A stretch of DNA of 64,000 nt from Corythucha ciliata (GCA_038030265.1 CM075941.1:42842164-42906163), one strand, 5' to 3'; shown: positions 33,910 through 46,460, numbered from the stretch's first letter. The notes: generated from the letters alone by a model not told the origin. Program-made: numbers and translations.

Positions 33910-33974
33910 GAAAAGCTTTATATTATTTTCAAGTACTTGAAGGGATGAAAAATTACCGCGCTGGGATCATTTCT

Positions 33975-36671
33975 GTCGTTATTAATCGTTCAAATAGATA
34001 TAAACTGATAAGAAGAGAGCAAGGCAGAACAAAAAAACAAATTTCTGGCTTTATTGTTCCTGTGGTGAATGCATGGGTTGAAGGGGGGAGTGAGGGTTGA
34101 CGTATCTCGGTCAAAATATCTCCCGGTCCTTTCATATTCACCTTCTTATACCTTTCTTCTTTGAATGGTCGCCTGAAGGATTTTTTTTTTTTTTTTTTAA
34201 GACATCTGCCTACCCCTATAATACGTCGAACCGTACCTGTTGGGACAAATTCACGGTTAATTTCGGTTTTAGTTCTCTTTTGTGCGGTTTTTAAAGGACG
34301 TCTTTCCTGTGTGGACCCTATCGTGATGCGAGAAAAGAAAAAGGGCGACCTTTTACTTCTTGTGCATTGGGAACAAAAGATTTGGGAGATAGTCGAAAAA
34401 GGGGTGGAAGGAAAAAAAAAAAAAAAAAAAAAAAAATGAAATAAATAGAAGTTGAAGATTCGAGTGTGAAGATCGGAAAAATAATATTTTATGTGGTGGG
34501 AATTTCAATATTTTTTGCCCCCCCCCCCACACTATTACTAGCTTCGAAAGCCTCAGAGAAGCTCTGATCAAATTAAGTTATATCTCCGCCGCTCCTATTA
34601 AATTCAAACAGTAGCCTTTTGAATAGTGAACAAATCATTTCCTGAATTAAACGATCTTCGCCCCCCCTCTTTTCCATCATTGTTTTAAAGCGTGTTGTTC
34701 TTCAATTTCCATTTATTATTCTCATCTCTGAAGAACACCCTCTCTTCCTCACCAAGAAACGCAACCTTATGAGAGAGCTCACGCGCGCCACGTCGTCCAA
34801 ACCCCATACATCGCTTAAAACAGGCATTTTACACACCGTGTCGCTCTATATCGCGCCTCGTTTGAAATGAAACAACCCCTTTCCCACAGCAGCATCACCG
34901 GAGAGAGAGTTTACGATGTTGTTCCGCTTAAATTTAGCTCCCTATACAACCACGTACTAACCGTTTTAATAACTGTTGTGTTCGCGGCTTTGTAATTTAA
35001 ACGTGTTTTTTTTGTTTTTTTTCCAAGTGAACTGTCGTAAATTTGTTGAACAAAGATCGTTTTAAATAATTCACTAACACGCGTGTGACGTCAAGTATAA
35101 GTATAGAAGGGATGGCGATTAATGTTTACTATTATTTTCCTCTTAATTCCGTCCTTTCTCGCAGCAGGAATAGCAAGTCTCTCACCCCCCCCCCCCATCG
35201 CATTCTAAAACAGAAAATCCTCTTCAGACTCTCAAGGAGCCAAATCTTTTCCTTTGGGGAACGAGGAACGCTTTAATTTTAAGTTGAACAAATATTTATT
35301 TTGTCATTTCCCCTCCCGCTTCCAACCAACCATAACACCACTTTGATGATTTTTAAGCTGGGGAAACCCCCAAAACAGGACCAACCCTATCGTGAAGAAG
35401 CAAGAGGAGACTTATTAGCTCATTGTCCCCCCCACCACCCCATAATACCGCGCTCTGTCACAGCACTGCACGCAGTATTGGAACAACCTGGGCCAATATA
35501 AAACCCACAAAAGACATGTACACAAGTGCACACAAAAAAAGATTGTAACCTAAAGCTTGTCTTTGTTGGGGCGCTGTTTGTGCTTGATCGCTGAGGCGGT
35601 TTGGGTGACACGCCCTTTTTTTCTCCTATGTGGTAGTGGAGGGGGGGGGGGAAGGCCCCCAAAAGGGCAATACGATCATCTCAAAAGGTTCCTTTTGTGG
35701 TGAGTTTATTGGTTTTCTTGTAGGACAATAGGAAGGGTAAGGATTTAAGTTTCCTACGGAGGAAAACTTCATTATGTAATACACTCACGGGAGAGGAATT
35801 AGGGTTTTCGTTCGAATTCAACGTAAAGACGCCTGATAATGTGTTACGGAATATAAAAATTAACAGATACGTAGTTCATGATACAAAATATTGCAGAAGG
35901 CGGAGGGGTGGGGGAAATCCCATTCCTCTAGTGCGTTGCATAAGAATCCATTACTTCAGAACTGTATTTTCATCATCCTCCTAAACTTGCGTAATTCTCC
36001 ATAACGGAGAAGATGGATTCCTGGACATACACACAAAAAAAGCGCACAAAACCGCATTTAGTGACGCCCTTGTAAAACAACAATGGAAGGAACAAAGAAC
36101 AAATTTTCCAGGTGGTCAGCCTCGGGGCAAACAAACTTTTTACCCCCGCATTTCTATAAAAATGACAATAGAAAAACGTCGAATGTGAAAAAAGGAAAAG
36201 GAGGCGTTTGTCGCCCGAGAGAAGCCCCCCACCACCAACCCCTCACCGGCATCACCACCTGCGGTTTTTCATATCGCTTTTTGCCATTGAGCGAGACATT
36301 ACCGTCTAGTGAACCGTGATGAAACTAAAACCATTCGGGGTTTTTGAAGACTATTGTCAAACCCCTTTATGTGACCCCCGAGAAGATAAGCCGCCGGTTG
36401 ATGGGAGTGTGGGAGGATGTCTTCTCAAAATGCTGAAAATGGTAATTTAAAAAGTTTTTCGGGTGGACAATTTTTTTTTGAAAAGGAAAGTTGAGCTCCC
36501 CGTCTTTACAGCTGCCCTTTGAAGGTATTCAGAGTTGGAAGAATGGGAGTAAATTCGCAGGAAAATTCGACAATGAGCGTTCCGCTCTTATAGGGAACAC
36601 GATACGTCTAGTTTCGTGGCATTTTACTGCGCCTATGCCCTCCTCTCACCCTAACACTATCACTCGACTTC
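33975..36671. other. Unassigned region, no recognisable gene
   Basis: AT-rich unique-looking DNA with poly-C/G runs (34,519, 35,186, 35,641) and a poly-A run at 34,411-34,436. No frame exceeds about 100 codons and none shows a motif. Confidence 0.4.
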
Positions 36672-36829
36672 CTGTAGGGCAGGGATGAGCAACCCAGGGC
36701 CCGCTGGCCAAGAAGTGGTCCCTCTGAGCCTTTCACAATCCGCCCCCCCCCCCGGCCATGTACAGGCCCGTAGCCAACAGTGGTAATTGGTAAATTACCA
36801 CTTTTAACGTTGGATTTTGGCGCCCCTCG

Positions 36830-37335
36830 GATTTTTATGTAAATGGAAAACGCTAAAATTCGCGTCTTCTCGAGGGCGGCTAATCCTCCACTAAGCGCCC
36901 ACTTAATCTAGATTAAAATTGAAAAAAACGCTAATTTGTTGCTGAAATTGAGATAAATGGCTAATTCACGACTGAAATTATTGAGAAAATAACTGATTCA
37001 CGGACAGAGGTGAGAATAAGTGCAAATGGGGGGTAAAATTAAGAAAAATATATGTACGTAGCTAATTCGCGAGGTAAAACTTTACTACAAGGCTAAAATT
37101 GAGAAAACGCTCTAAAATCGCAAAAAAAACAAACAGTAATTCGCGTTTAAAACTACGAAAACACGAACTCTCGGCTCTCGGCTTATTAAGAACGCAAGTT
37201 CTTGGCTCAATCTGAAAAAAACGTTAATTCGCAGGGAAAATTAAGAAAAAGTGCTAATTCGCGGAAAAAATTAGGGAAAATTGTTTTTTAGCGGCTAAAA
37301 TCAAGTATTTACGGCTAAAGTGGAGAATAAATCGT

Positions 37336-37370
<35 letters not shown>

Positions 37371-39390
37371 AAAAAGCTCTATTTTCAGCTTCTGAAGGCA
37401 AGTTCGTGGCTCAAACTGCGAAAAATCGCTAATCCGTAGCTAAAATCGAAAAAACTCGCGAATTCGCAGCTAAAAGTAAGTAAAGTTGTTAATTCATGGG
37501 TGACATTGAGGAAAGTTGCTAATTTGCGGCTGAAATCAGGAATAACACTAATTTAGTAAGAATAAATGCTAAATAAGGGGGAAAATAAAGAAAAATACGT
37601 AGCTAATTCACGCGGTAAAACGTTACTTCACGACTAAAATTGAGAAATAGCTCTAAAATCGCGGATAAATACCTAACTTGCGGTTAAAATTACGAAACAT
37701 GCTAATTCACGGAAAAAATAGTGAAAAATGGATAATTCACCAATGGTTTTGAGAAAAAGCGCTAATCCGCACCTAAAATTACGAAAACACGAATTCTCGG
37801 CTTATTAAGAACGCAAGTTTGTGGGTCAATCTGAAGAATAAAAACGCTAATTCATGGCTAAAAGTGAAAAAAACGCTAATTCACGGGGAACATTAAGAGA
37901 AAGTGCTAATTCGCGGATTAAATTGGGGAAAATTGCTCTTTAGCGGCTAAAATCACGTATTCACGGCTAAGTGAAGAATAAGTTGTAAGAAAAAAAACAA
38001 AAAAAAAAACGCTTCTTAAAGGCAGAAGTATGGAAACGGCAATTTTCAGCTTCTGAAAGCAAGTTTGTGGCTCAAACTACGAAAAAACGCTAATCCATAG
38101 GTAAAATCGAAAAAAATCGCTAGTTCGCAGCTAAAACAGCTAAAAGGAAGAAAAGGTGCTAACTCATGGATGAAATTCAGAAAAATTGCTAATACGAAGC
38201 GCTGAAGTTAGGAAAACGCAAATTTAAGGCTGCTGAAGGTAACTTTGTGCCAGAAAGTAAAAAAAATCGCGAATCCACGGCAAAATCTCAGAAAAACGTT
38301 AGCTAATAATTCGCGGTGAAAATTGGGGACACTCTAATTCGTTGATGAAACGTAGAAAAATCCACAATTAGCTGCTAAAATGAGGAAAAAACGCTAATTT
38401 GCGGCTATAATCAAGTAAAATTGCTAATTTGGGGGTTAGTATGACAAAATTTGCTAATTCACAGAACATTGAGGAATCAGGAAAAACACTAATTCACTGC
38501 ATAATTCAGATAAATCGCTAATTCAGGGTTAAAATGGTGAAGAATCGCTATAATGACAAAAAATCGCTAATTCGCAGCTAAAATATTAGGGAAAAATCGG
38601 TAATTCACCGATAGAAGATTTGAGAAGAGGCGCTGACGTGTGGAAGAAACGCTAATTCGCGGTTAAAATGGAGAAAACACCCATTGCGGCTTTCTGAAGG
38701 TAACTTCTTGGCTAAAAGTGAACAAAATCGCTCGATAGGGCACGGGGCTGAGGATAATGCGCTAATTCAGGTGGTTAATATTCAGAAAAAGCGTTAATTC
38801 GCAACGAAAATTGGGAAACAAAACTCTCATTGAAGGCTCGCTGAGCTGAATATAGTGAAAAATCGCTAATTCGCGGCTAAAATGGCGAAAAATAGGTAAT
38901 TCTCCGATAACGTTTAGGGAAAATAGCTGATGTGTGGAAAAAACGCTAATTCATGGCTGAAAGTGAGCGACATCGCTGAAACTTGGCGAAATGAGGATAT
39001 AATGCCCAAATTCGCGGATAAAATTCGCAGCGAAAATTTGGAAACAATAATCTCATTGGTGGCTTCGCTAGGAGGCTAAAATTATGTGAAACTCTAATTC
39101 ACGGCTGAAATCAAGAAAAATGACTATTTATGGGGTTAAATTGAGAACATTTGCTATTTCACAGAAATAAATGTCAAGTCGTGGTTTCCGGAGACAACTT
39201 TGTGGCTAAAATTAGAAAATATGGCGCTAATTGACGGGTAAAATCGTTCATTAGTGTCTCAAATCATGAAAAACATGATTTCATTGCAAGAAAAATCACT
39301 AATTCAAGGATGAAATGAAGAAGAAGTGATGAAGTGTGGAAAAAATTGTTAACTCGCGGCTCCTGAAGGCAATTTCACGGAGGCGTTGGT
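36830..39390 (+). repeat. Main family A satellite array (about 2.56 kb)
   Basis: Some 80-85 units of 29-31 bp fit this space, built on GCTAATTCGCGGCTAAAATT then GAGAAAAAC, diverged and punctuated by GGCTTCTGAAGGCAAGTTTG spacers. Larger repeats are visible: about 37,060-37,540 recurs at about 37,600-38,210 in the same order (ACACGAATTCTCGGCTTATT, then AAGAACGCAAG, then a purine run, then CAGCTTCTGAAGGCAAGTT), and about 38,570-38,660 recurs at 38,865-38,945. A (GA)13 microsatellite lies at 37,341-37,366. Confidence 0.85.
37341..37366. repeat. (GA)13 microsatellite
   Basis: Pure GA repeat followed by poly-A, inside the satellite array. Confidence 0.9.
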
Positions 39391-39692
39391 GAAAGATTCA
39401 ACCGGGGGGCGCCAAATGTCTGAGGCCCGGCACTGCAATGAGGTTCTCCACGACACATTTTCTGGGCGAAAACGCTATTGTACTGTGTTCAACTTGTGTT
39501 ATGTTGTTGAATTTATTGAACCTTGGGCGTTTTATTCAGAGTGTTACGGCCTTTTTCTAAGATGAAAACGTTGTGCTCGATCAGGTGTGTGTGTGTGGGG
39601 AGGGGGGGCCTGAATGGGTAGCCTGCCTGAGTTCCTACAACCATAGGTTTATAGCTTACGACCAAAAAAGGTTGGCCGGCCCTGCTTTAGGG

Positions 39693-41450
39693 TGTTAATT
39701 AAACTCCTATCTGAAGTATTTCCTAGAACACGATTTGTAATGATTCGCGTTTTTCGCAAAGCTAGACCAGCTGCACAGTGACTCAATGGCGACTTAGTGG
39801 CTGGTTTGAGCATGCACTTTGCGGTATAATTGGCAGTTCCTGTGCCACTTCCAGCAGACCTGCACGACCTGTCAAAATTCATTGCCTTCATTAGACGCCG
39901 TATTTATGATTTTGACAATACTTGACCGCAGAGGCACTGAGAAAACGAGAAAAAGGAAAGATTGACAGTTTTTCGGAAGCCCCCCCCCCCGCCCACGTAG
40001 TCAATTCCATTCATGCTGGAAACCTCACTTTGTCAAGAAAAACCACCCCAGAAAGCTGCACTCCCCCCCAAACCCCAAAGAGGGTCATCATCGGTATAAT
40101 TAGCTACACTCGCTCTTTCTTCTCTTCACTGGCGCAAACCAACAAGCATTATATCATGCGAGTACCGTTAGAGCTGTCATGAAACGCCCGTCATAATTTT
40201 CCTCGAAAAGCCTTTCCAACCCACTCACAAATTGTTTGGTAAGGGGCCTTTTAACCCTTTTCCCCGTCAAGTTTGAAGGTGGTTTGGGGGTTGTAAAAGG
40301 AGTTTGAAACACCTTAATTCAATGGCGGTTTTGCGGACTGAATAGAGATGGAAAAGGGGGGAAGGTTGTCGATCAGGGGGCTAAGAAAGACATTTTCGTA
40401 GAAACAAAAAACAAAAAAACAAAAAAAAACACGGTAATTATATTGCGGTCATTAACTTCTAAATGAGAAGTTTTAATTAAGCGTACGAAAGGAGAAGGAA
40501 ACATTCTGCCAACCGTTTAGGCAATATGGCTCCCACTTTAATTCATGTTGCGATACTTCCGGCCCCCTCCCTGTGTGAGGAACCCCCTCGTCATACCCGA
40601 CGCATCCCTTTCAAAAAAAAGTTAAACAAGACGCGATTATTGGTTAGAACGTCCATTTCGGGAGGTGGAGCCTGTAGGAAGTTCAACTCCACGGTTCACG
40701 GCATCCTTTTCCGTTTCCTTCAATTAGGTATGCGATAATTTTCAACAGAAGCGAGTTGGCCACGGTTTTTTTTTTTTTTTTTTTCGGAAAGTAAAGACAA
40801 TAGAACTTCCCCCCACCTCACCCCACTACAAAAACCGCTCCATCACACTACTTCCATGAAAACGCGAGGCCAACCGTCACTCCTCCTCCCCCCCCCCCAC
40901 AACACACTGGACAGGGAAGCATTATCATTTTAGTCTTGCACACAAGTCACTCTTTTTCGCTAAAAACTTCCTACGCAAAAATATTACAGGGATACGAGGC
41001 ACCTCTCTCAGTAAATAAACAATTCATCTTAGCGTCTTTTTTTTATTTTTTAGGGCATCGTTGGCAGTTTATTTTCTCCAAGACTTGGACAATCCTTCCC
41101 CCTACCAACACACACACACGCACAACCACCTACGACGTGTCACATTAGTCGAATGCCTTAATGCATGGCAAAATTTTTTTTAAGGAGAACAAGTTTTAAA
41201 ATGGATGATGACACCGAATAAATGTGGGGAGGCTTCGCTTTCAATTTCCGGGTGGTCGTTAAGAAACATCCGGAGGGTTGGGGGAGGGGGGTAACACTGT
41301 CCAATTTTGACGGACCCTCCGAAAAAAAAAAGTGGTAATTTGCTTCAATAATCTTTTATTGAAGACAATTTATGGATCGTACAAAACAGGGGTGGTGGTT
41401 CTCCTATTAAGATAAAAATGATGTCCAGGTGGTTCCTCTTGTTCATAGAC

Positions 41451-41481
<31 letters not shown>

Positions 41482-42007
41482 AGGGAGGACAGTTCAGTGT
41501 AATCGAAGGCATCAATTATAGGGCCATCATATGAACGTATAAAGAGGACCAATAAAAAAATATGACGGCTATGTTAGACGTTTAAATGATAATTACACGT
41601 CCACACATAAACATAATCATAGTGGGTCGGGAGGGGCGGAGAGGGTTGAAGCCCTAAATTGTGATAATGTGTGCTGATAGTCGTAGGACATCCCTCATCG
41701 TTACTGTCAACCCCCCCCCCCCATCACTTACGCATTAACTGTGGTATTCGTCTCATATTATACGGGCTAAGTATTCGGGGGGCTATATAAACAGCCAATT
41801 TGGCAGATTTGACTCTCTTGACAGGAAACATTTTTGTTTCAAAACGGTGAAGCATGATGCGTTTTAAGTTTCGAAAAACGAGTTTCAGTTTTTTGAAACT
41901 TCAAGTTTCCACTTGAGCAACTTTTTATGGTGTACAAAATATGTTTTGTTTCATGGTGTTTCCACTAAAGAAACAGTTTCATGTCTCATTTTCTCAGTAC
42001 TCAGTAG
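39693..42007. other. Unassigned region, no recognisable gene
   Basis: Contains poly-C runs (39,980, 40,889, 41,711) and long poly-T tracts (40,766, 41,454). A minus-strand 80-codon frame ending at 39,649 overlaps the hAT end and is not recognised. Confidence 0.4.
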
Positions 42008-42135
42008 CAGTGGCGGAACAACACCTATCAGGGACTGGGGCGGAAATCTCTAGGAGGCCCTTAGCGTACCGTGGCAGGGGCGAGTGTGGGGCGGACCGCC
42101 CAGGGCCCCCATTCAGATGGGGCCCCTGAAAAGCT
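42008..42135 (+). mobile_element. End of a CAGTGGCGGA-type MITE
   Basis: Starts CAGTGGCGGAACAACACC and contains a strong hairpin, GGGCCCCCATTCAGATGGGG CCC. Satellite sequence follows at once. The opposite terminus was not found. Confidence 0.5.
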
Positions 42136-42149
42136 CAAATATGAAAAAA

Positions 42150-44095
42150 ACGGGCTTTTTAAGTCGAGCCAATGGCTAAAATCGCTTGTACAATTGAGAA
42201 AACACTGATTCGCGGCTGAAATTGAGAAAAAATTCTAAAAGCGGTTGTTAATATTGAAAAAAAGTGCCAATTCACAGCTGAAAAAACGCGTATTCTTTTA
42301 AATTGTATTCCATTTGCCGACTAGATTCTTCAACTATAGTAACTTCGCAATGCGATGAGACAAACGCTAATTCGATGGGTGGAATTATAGAGAAAAATTA
42401 GTTAAGAAATGCCAATTTGGGGAAAGAATACACAAAAAGTGCTAATTCGCAGGTAAAATTGAAGGGGGAAAACGCTAAAATTGAGCAAAATGCCTGAAAT
42501 TTTGCAAAACTAGTTCTTTCGGCCAAAAATGGAGAAAAACGCTAATTCATGGCTAGAATTGTGATTAAGCGCAACAATATGCGGCTTTAAAGGCCCGTTC
42601 ACAAGCTCTATGTTTGCGTTGTGTGGTGTCTATGCAACCTATCAAAATGCTTCATTTTTCGAGGGAATACGTTTGTTTGGCCGCATAGACTCCACAGAAC
42701 GTAAACATAGAGCTTGTGAACGGGCCTTAAAACTTAAGAAATATACCTATAGTTCACAGCTGACACTGAGACAACGCAAAATCACAAATTTTTGGGGCAA
42801 AATCGGGACTGAAATTGGGAAAAACCCCTTATTCACGCGGCTAAAACTGAGAAAAGCGCTAATTGAAGGACAAAAAAAGGAAAAAGCGAAATCGCGTCTT
42901 AAAAATGAAGAAACACGCTAATTCACAGCTATGATTAAGTGGTACAATTAGCAGCTATAAAAATTGAGAAAAAAGGGGAATTCACAACTAAAAGGGAGAA
43001 ACGCCCACTCAACAACATTGGGGCTGAAATTGAGAAAAAGCGCTAATTCACGAGGGAAATAGACAAAAACGCGAATTCGCGTCTAAAAGTGGAGAACGAA
43101 GCTAAGGTATGTAAAATTACGATTTTACGGATAAAATCGAGAAAAAGCGCCAAAAATCGCAGCTAAAATTAAGAAAATGTGCTAATTCACTGCTAAAATT
43201 GAGAAAAAACGCTAATTCACAGCTGAAAATGAAAGAACGCCAACTCGCCGATTCTAGGGGCAACTTCGAGGCTGACATGGAGAAAAAGCGCTAAAATTCA
43301 CCCGACTAAAATTGAGAAAAAACGCGAATTCACAACTAAAATTGAGATAACGCCAACTCGCGGATTCTCGGGGCTGGGACTGACATTCAGAAAAAGTGCT
43401 GATTCACGGCGTGAAACAGAGAAAAATGTGAATTCGCGGCTAAAAGTGGAGAAAAACTCTAATTCCCAGCTAAGGTATGAAAAATTGCGATTCTACGGAT
43501 AAAATCGAAGAAAAGCGCAATACTTCGCAGCTAAAATTAAGAAGTGTGATCATTCACTGCTAACATTGAGGGCAAAAAAGGCTAATTCACAGCTGAAATT
43601 GAGAGAACACCAACTCGCGGATTCCTGAGGCAACTTGGGGAATAAAATTGGGAAAAAGCTCAAATTCAAGCGGCTAAAACTATATGAAAAAGAGCTAATT
43701 CACGGGTAATAAGTAGAGAAAAACACGAATTGGTGTTTAAAATAGAAAAAAGCACCAATTCACGGCTTAAATTTAGAAAACTTGCTAATTTGCGGATAAA
43801 ATTGGGAAAGAGCACTAAAACGCTACCTAGTTTGCGGATTATTGAGGCAACTTCACGGCTAAGAGCTTATAAAAAGCGCCGATTCGCGGCTAAAAATGAG
43901 AAAATGATCTAATTCGCGGATAAAATTGAGAAAAAAACTGTAACTCGCAGTGTTATAGCTATTAAAATATGCTAGAAGAATTGAGAAAAAACGCTCATTC
44001 GCAGTGTAAATTGAGAAAACGCACGTACACGGTTTTTGGAGGCAATTTCGTAGCTATAATTGAGAAAAATATGTATTTCAGTGCTACTAAAAAGT
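42150..44095 (+). repeat. Family A satellite array (about 1.9 kb)
   Basis: Diverged 29-31-bp units in the same orientation as the 36.8-39.4 kb array, interrupted at 42,591-42,727 by a short MITE. A larger repeat of about 350 bp is visible: 43,089-43,318 recurs at 43,445-43,681, both containing AGCTAAGGTATG, GATTCTACGGATAAAATCGA-like, AAATTAAGAA, and CAACTCGCGGATTC in that order. Confidence 0.85.
42591..42727. mobile_element. Short Harbinger-like MITE (137 bp)
   Basis: Left arm AGGCCCGTTCACAAGCTCTA is the inverted copy of the right end TAGAGCTTGTGAACGGGCCT, and pairing extends about 48 bp with some mismatches. TAA flanks both ends (42,588-42,590 and 42,728-42,730). It sits inside the satellite array. 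Confidence 0.75.
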
Positions 44096-44639
44096 ATTTC
44101 CTAGTATTAGAGACTAAATAGAGCTCAGTAGTCTCATCCCTATAGTCAGTTTCCCTCGAAATTTCGTCCCGCAAGACCTTGTCATGCCCGCTGGTTTTTT
44201 TTTATCATCCTCGAGGAAGAGACCAAGGCAAAAATGAGGTAATGGGTCAACTCCATATTGCCTCCAGGGCCGTGATCATGGCGGTGGACTACCGGGGCTG
44301 TAGCCCTTAAAGGCAAAATTTTAGAAATTTTATCAGGCGAGGGAGGGAGATAGATGTACCTAAGACAAATTGAACCAGAAGAAGGAAATAAAGATGAGGA
44401 AAATATTATTATTTTTTTGTCATTTCGTGCGACACACCCTGATCGAGCTGTGCACTTCGTGCCCGTATCAAGCGGGCTCCCCTGGCCCGGTGCGCGATTT
44501 GTTGAACGCCCTTACTCGAAGCTGAGAGCGCTGTGCCACAGCTCGCCACAGTTTCATGGCAAATTAGCCAATATCCGGATCGCAGTGGCGTACCTGCACC
44601 TTTCGAAGCCCGCGCGGTGGAAATCTCCGTGAGCCCCTT
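44096..44639. other. Unassigned sequence
   Basis: Relatively GC-rich between 44,420 and 44,640, with a 92-codon plus-strand frame that I cannot identify. Confidence 0.25.
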
Positions 44640-44810
44640 ATCATCCTTTGCTTGTATTCGAGAGTTTGGTTCTTCCAGAAAACCAAATTTCGCGGATTTG
44701 GCTCTTTCTAAATACCAATTAAGCTTTGGTGTTTCCAAAATTCAATTTGCATACCTTTATCTCTTTCAAAGCCAATTTGGCTGTTTTCCCTCCAATTAAA
44801 TATCGTTTCA
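44640..44810 (-). repeat. Family B units, reversed
   Basis: Read on the minus strand, the AATTGGCTTTGAAAGAG-like units of family B recur about four times. Confidence 0.5.
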
Positions 44811-46460
44811 CGGGGTTGACACTTTACCTAAGCCAAACTTCTGAATGATCGCTTTTTCTTAATTTTACCTAAAATTAAGACACTAAACATATACAGTTTC
44901 TCCTAAATTAAGATTCGAAACTGTCAATTTCGTAGGTATTTTACTCAAAATTATGATCCGAACTTACAAAGTCAACAAATGTTGAAATTACACGTTTACT
45001 CGTCAGGCTATGAGCGCTGTGCAGCCTGACTAGCCTAGGGTTGGCGCCCACTGAAAAATTGACCCGAAACATGCAATTTACCGAGGAAAAAGACCAGAAA
45101 CTACCAATTTCAACCAATATTTAGACCCAAAACTTGCAAATTTAGGAAAAGTCTGCAGGAAAACCTTCAATTTCGCACGGGTTGATATTTTCTATGAGCC
45201 AAACTTTTGAATAATCGCTTTTTCCTAATTTTAGCCGTGAATCAGCGCTTTTCCTTAAAGTCGTGGATTTGCCATAAGGCAAAAGTGTTTTTTCTCAAAT
45301 TTGGCCTGGAAGTTGAATCAGGAACGATGAACTGACGCATTTTCTCAGTTTCAGCCACGAATGACCGCTTTTTCGCAATTTTAATCAATAATATCAGCAT
45401 TAAAAAAAAAAAAAAAAAAAAAAAAGTAGCCGCGTAATTGGCCCCGGACAGCAAATCAGCGTGTCTTCTCAATTTTAGCCGCCTAAGGACGAACAACTAA
45501 TTTCAGGCGTATTCTAGCCCGTAAAAAAAAAAACTGCGCACAGGCTACTATCTTTGGCCAATCGCGTGAGGCGGGCACAAGAAAACCCCAACGACAAGGG
45601 CGCAAACGTGCCATTTTCGGCAGCGCCAACGCTTTGGTGTTTTTGGCTGGGGTTGGTAAAAATGGACCTGAAAATCACCCATCTTAAACCCTCCAAGTTG
45701 GTTGTGGATGGTGTGTTAGGCAAAAATTGCCGAATTTTTGGTGGAGCCGTGTATTGCAAAGAAGACAGCAAAGGAAATTGCAATGTATTTCCCGAATATT
45801 CAGCTAGGAAACTTCCAATTTCACGGATGTTTAGCTCCCAAATGTTGTCATTTAGCGGCTAACTTCGGACTTTTGCTGTCGAGGGCAGCTAAACAGCGGT
45901 TCCACAACCACTAAAAAGAATCCAGAAACTTGCGATTCACGAAAATAAATACCACAAACTAGAAATTTCACAAATACCTAGCCCAGAAACTCAAATTTTG
46001 GGAAAATAACCAGAAAATTGAAATTTTGAGTAAGTAGAGATTGGAAACTAGCAACCTCCCGAATATTCAACCACGAAACTTTTAATTTCGCTCAAACTTG
46101 TGCAATCACAAATACTCAACTCTAGATGTTACAATTACAAGGCTATTCGTTACGGCCGGCTGCAATTTTGCGGGAAAATATAATCCAAAAACTTGCGCGA
46201 AAATGAAGAAGAGAAACATCCATTTTCGCGAACACTCACGATTTAGCCCCAAAACTCAAATATCGCGAAAATAAAGCCAAGGAAATTTCAATTTAGTGTA
46301 ACCAAAATTACAATTCCAACCTGAAACTTCAAATTACCGAATATTCAGCCAGACAACTTACAATTAATTTTGGGGAAAACTATTAAGCTCCCAAATGTTG
46401 CAATTTTGCGGCTAACGTCCGCTGTCGTGGGGTTCTAAACCCCCAACGTCATTCACGTGC
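44811..46460 (-). repeat. Family E repeat, with some family A, mostly reversed
   Basis: Units resemble CAGAAACTTGCAATTTCGCG followed by AATATTCAGCC, about 35-40 bp, which on the minus strand equals the family seen at 49,320-50,530. Reversed family A units are mixed in at 45,190-45,490, with a poly-A run at 45,402-45,425. An unrelated stretch at 45,530-45,780 has a 102-codon frame with no known domain. Confidence 0.55.

Larger units (their letters stand above)
36680..39684. mobile_element. Non-autonomous hAT (Buster-like) element carrying a satellite array, 3.0 kb
   Basis: The left end reads CAGGGATGAGCAACCCAGGG; the right end on the minus strand reads CAGGGCCGGCCAACC. Eleven of the first 15 positions agree. 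The flanks CTGTAGGG (36,672-36,679) and CTTTAGGG (39,685-39,692) match at 7 of 8, and both have TA in the middle, the nnnTAnnn target pattern known for Buster-group hAT elements. Non-satellite shoulders of about 150 bp (left) and 290 bp (right) enclose about 2.56 kb of family A satellite. The right shoulder is shared with a second copy at 54,166-54,440. There is no transposase. The class rests on termini and target site. Confidence 0.75.

Noticed and set aside
39649..39891. 80-codon minus-strand frame next to the hAT end
   Set aside because: I considered a hAT transposase remnant because of an SPLSHCAAG stretch, but no other conserved hAT motif is visible and the frame runs through the element boundary.
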